Below, piece by piece: positions 63,901 through 64,000 of a stretch of DNA of 64,000 nucleotides. The notes beneath the pieces are model-generated. The model did not search any database and was not told the origin of the DNA. It was given only the letters and a program-made list of their open reading frames with translations. The position numbers were made by a program, and so were the translations under genes. How positions within the stretch are numbered: position 1 is the stretch's first letter; each line of letters begins with the position of its first letter. This stretch comes from Bacteroidia bacterium (GTDB lineage: Bacteria > Bacteroidota > Bacteroidia > Bacteroidales > Paludibacteraceae), in assembly GCA_009929375.1 (NCBI GenBank), contig SAAO01000008.1, forward strand, positions 1-64,000, written 5' to 3'.

Positions 63901-64000
63901 GGTTTGATTTGAGTGTGCTTGTGCAGGGTGTGGGTAAACGTACCATGTATCTGCGTGGTGAATTGATTGAGCCATTTCACTCAAATTATTCATATACAAT
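60981..64000 (+). CDS. SusC/RagA-family TonB-dependent receptor with STN domain (truncated by window end)
   Basis: ATG 60981 opens [67 protein letters not shown]...[20 protein letters not shown]...[24 protein letters not shown]...[56 protein letters not shown]; no stop seen to 64000; absent from the ORF track. Confidence 0.97.
   Translation, partial: [1006 protein letters not shown]

Noticed and set aside
61479-63980. Several short minus-strand ORFs near the window end
   Set aside because: All are antisense to the SusC gene that the ORF track omitted

Overview
The window is a Bacteroidota-type chromosomal segment. Supporting signs are TAnnTTTG/TTTG promoter motifs, T9SS C-terminal sorting domains, hybrid two-component systems (HTCS), a SusC/RagA receptor with STN domain, and ECF-sigma/FecR pairs. 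From left to right it contains: (1) a LytS/LytR-type two-component system, a stand-alone LytTR-like protein and large T9SS-secreted proteins; (2) an amino-sugar operon (CBM9-like protein, NagB-PIG-L fusion, sugar-kinase-like protein); (3) sdaA-kbl-tdh for serine/threonine catabolism; (4) a GH115/GH2/HTCS carbohydrate locus; (5) core genes eno, htrA/degP and a primary-type sigma factor; (6) transporters (APC permease, FetAB-like ABC) and an ATP-grasp-like protein; (7) a second carbohydrate locus with a GxGYxYP/PA14 protein, a GH95-GH43 fusion, an HTCS, GH76 and GH125; (8) a minus-strand seven-gene operon (ECF sigma, putative anti-sigma, DUF4097-like protein, four envelope proteins); (9) a divergent ECF sigma - LamG protein - FecR - SusC locus that runs off the window end. 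The SusC gene is absent from the supplied ORF track because it has no stop inside the window. The signals most worth a second look are: three 18-bp palindromes at an exact 23-bp period nested inside inverted repeats between convergent genes (33729-33869); a compound palindromic element with 18-bp terminal inverted repeats (35169-35361); a three-way-junction-like structure (35482-35573); a 32-bp identical hairpin leader in front of two unrelated genes (17518-17549 and 36464-36495); an in-frame TAA in the signal-peptide region of the LamG protein (58246-58248); and the uncharacterised ECF-sigma envelope operon (52346-57107). All family calls come from reading motifs by eye; no database search was run.
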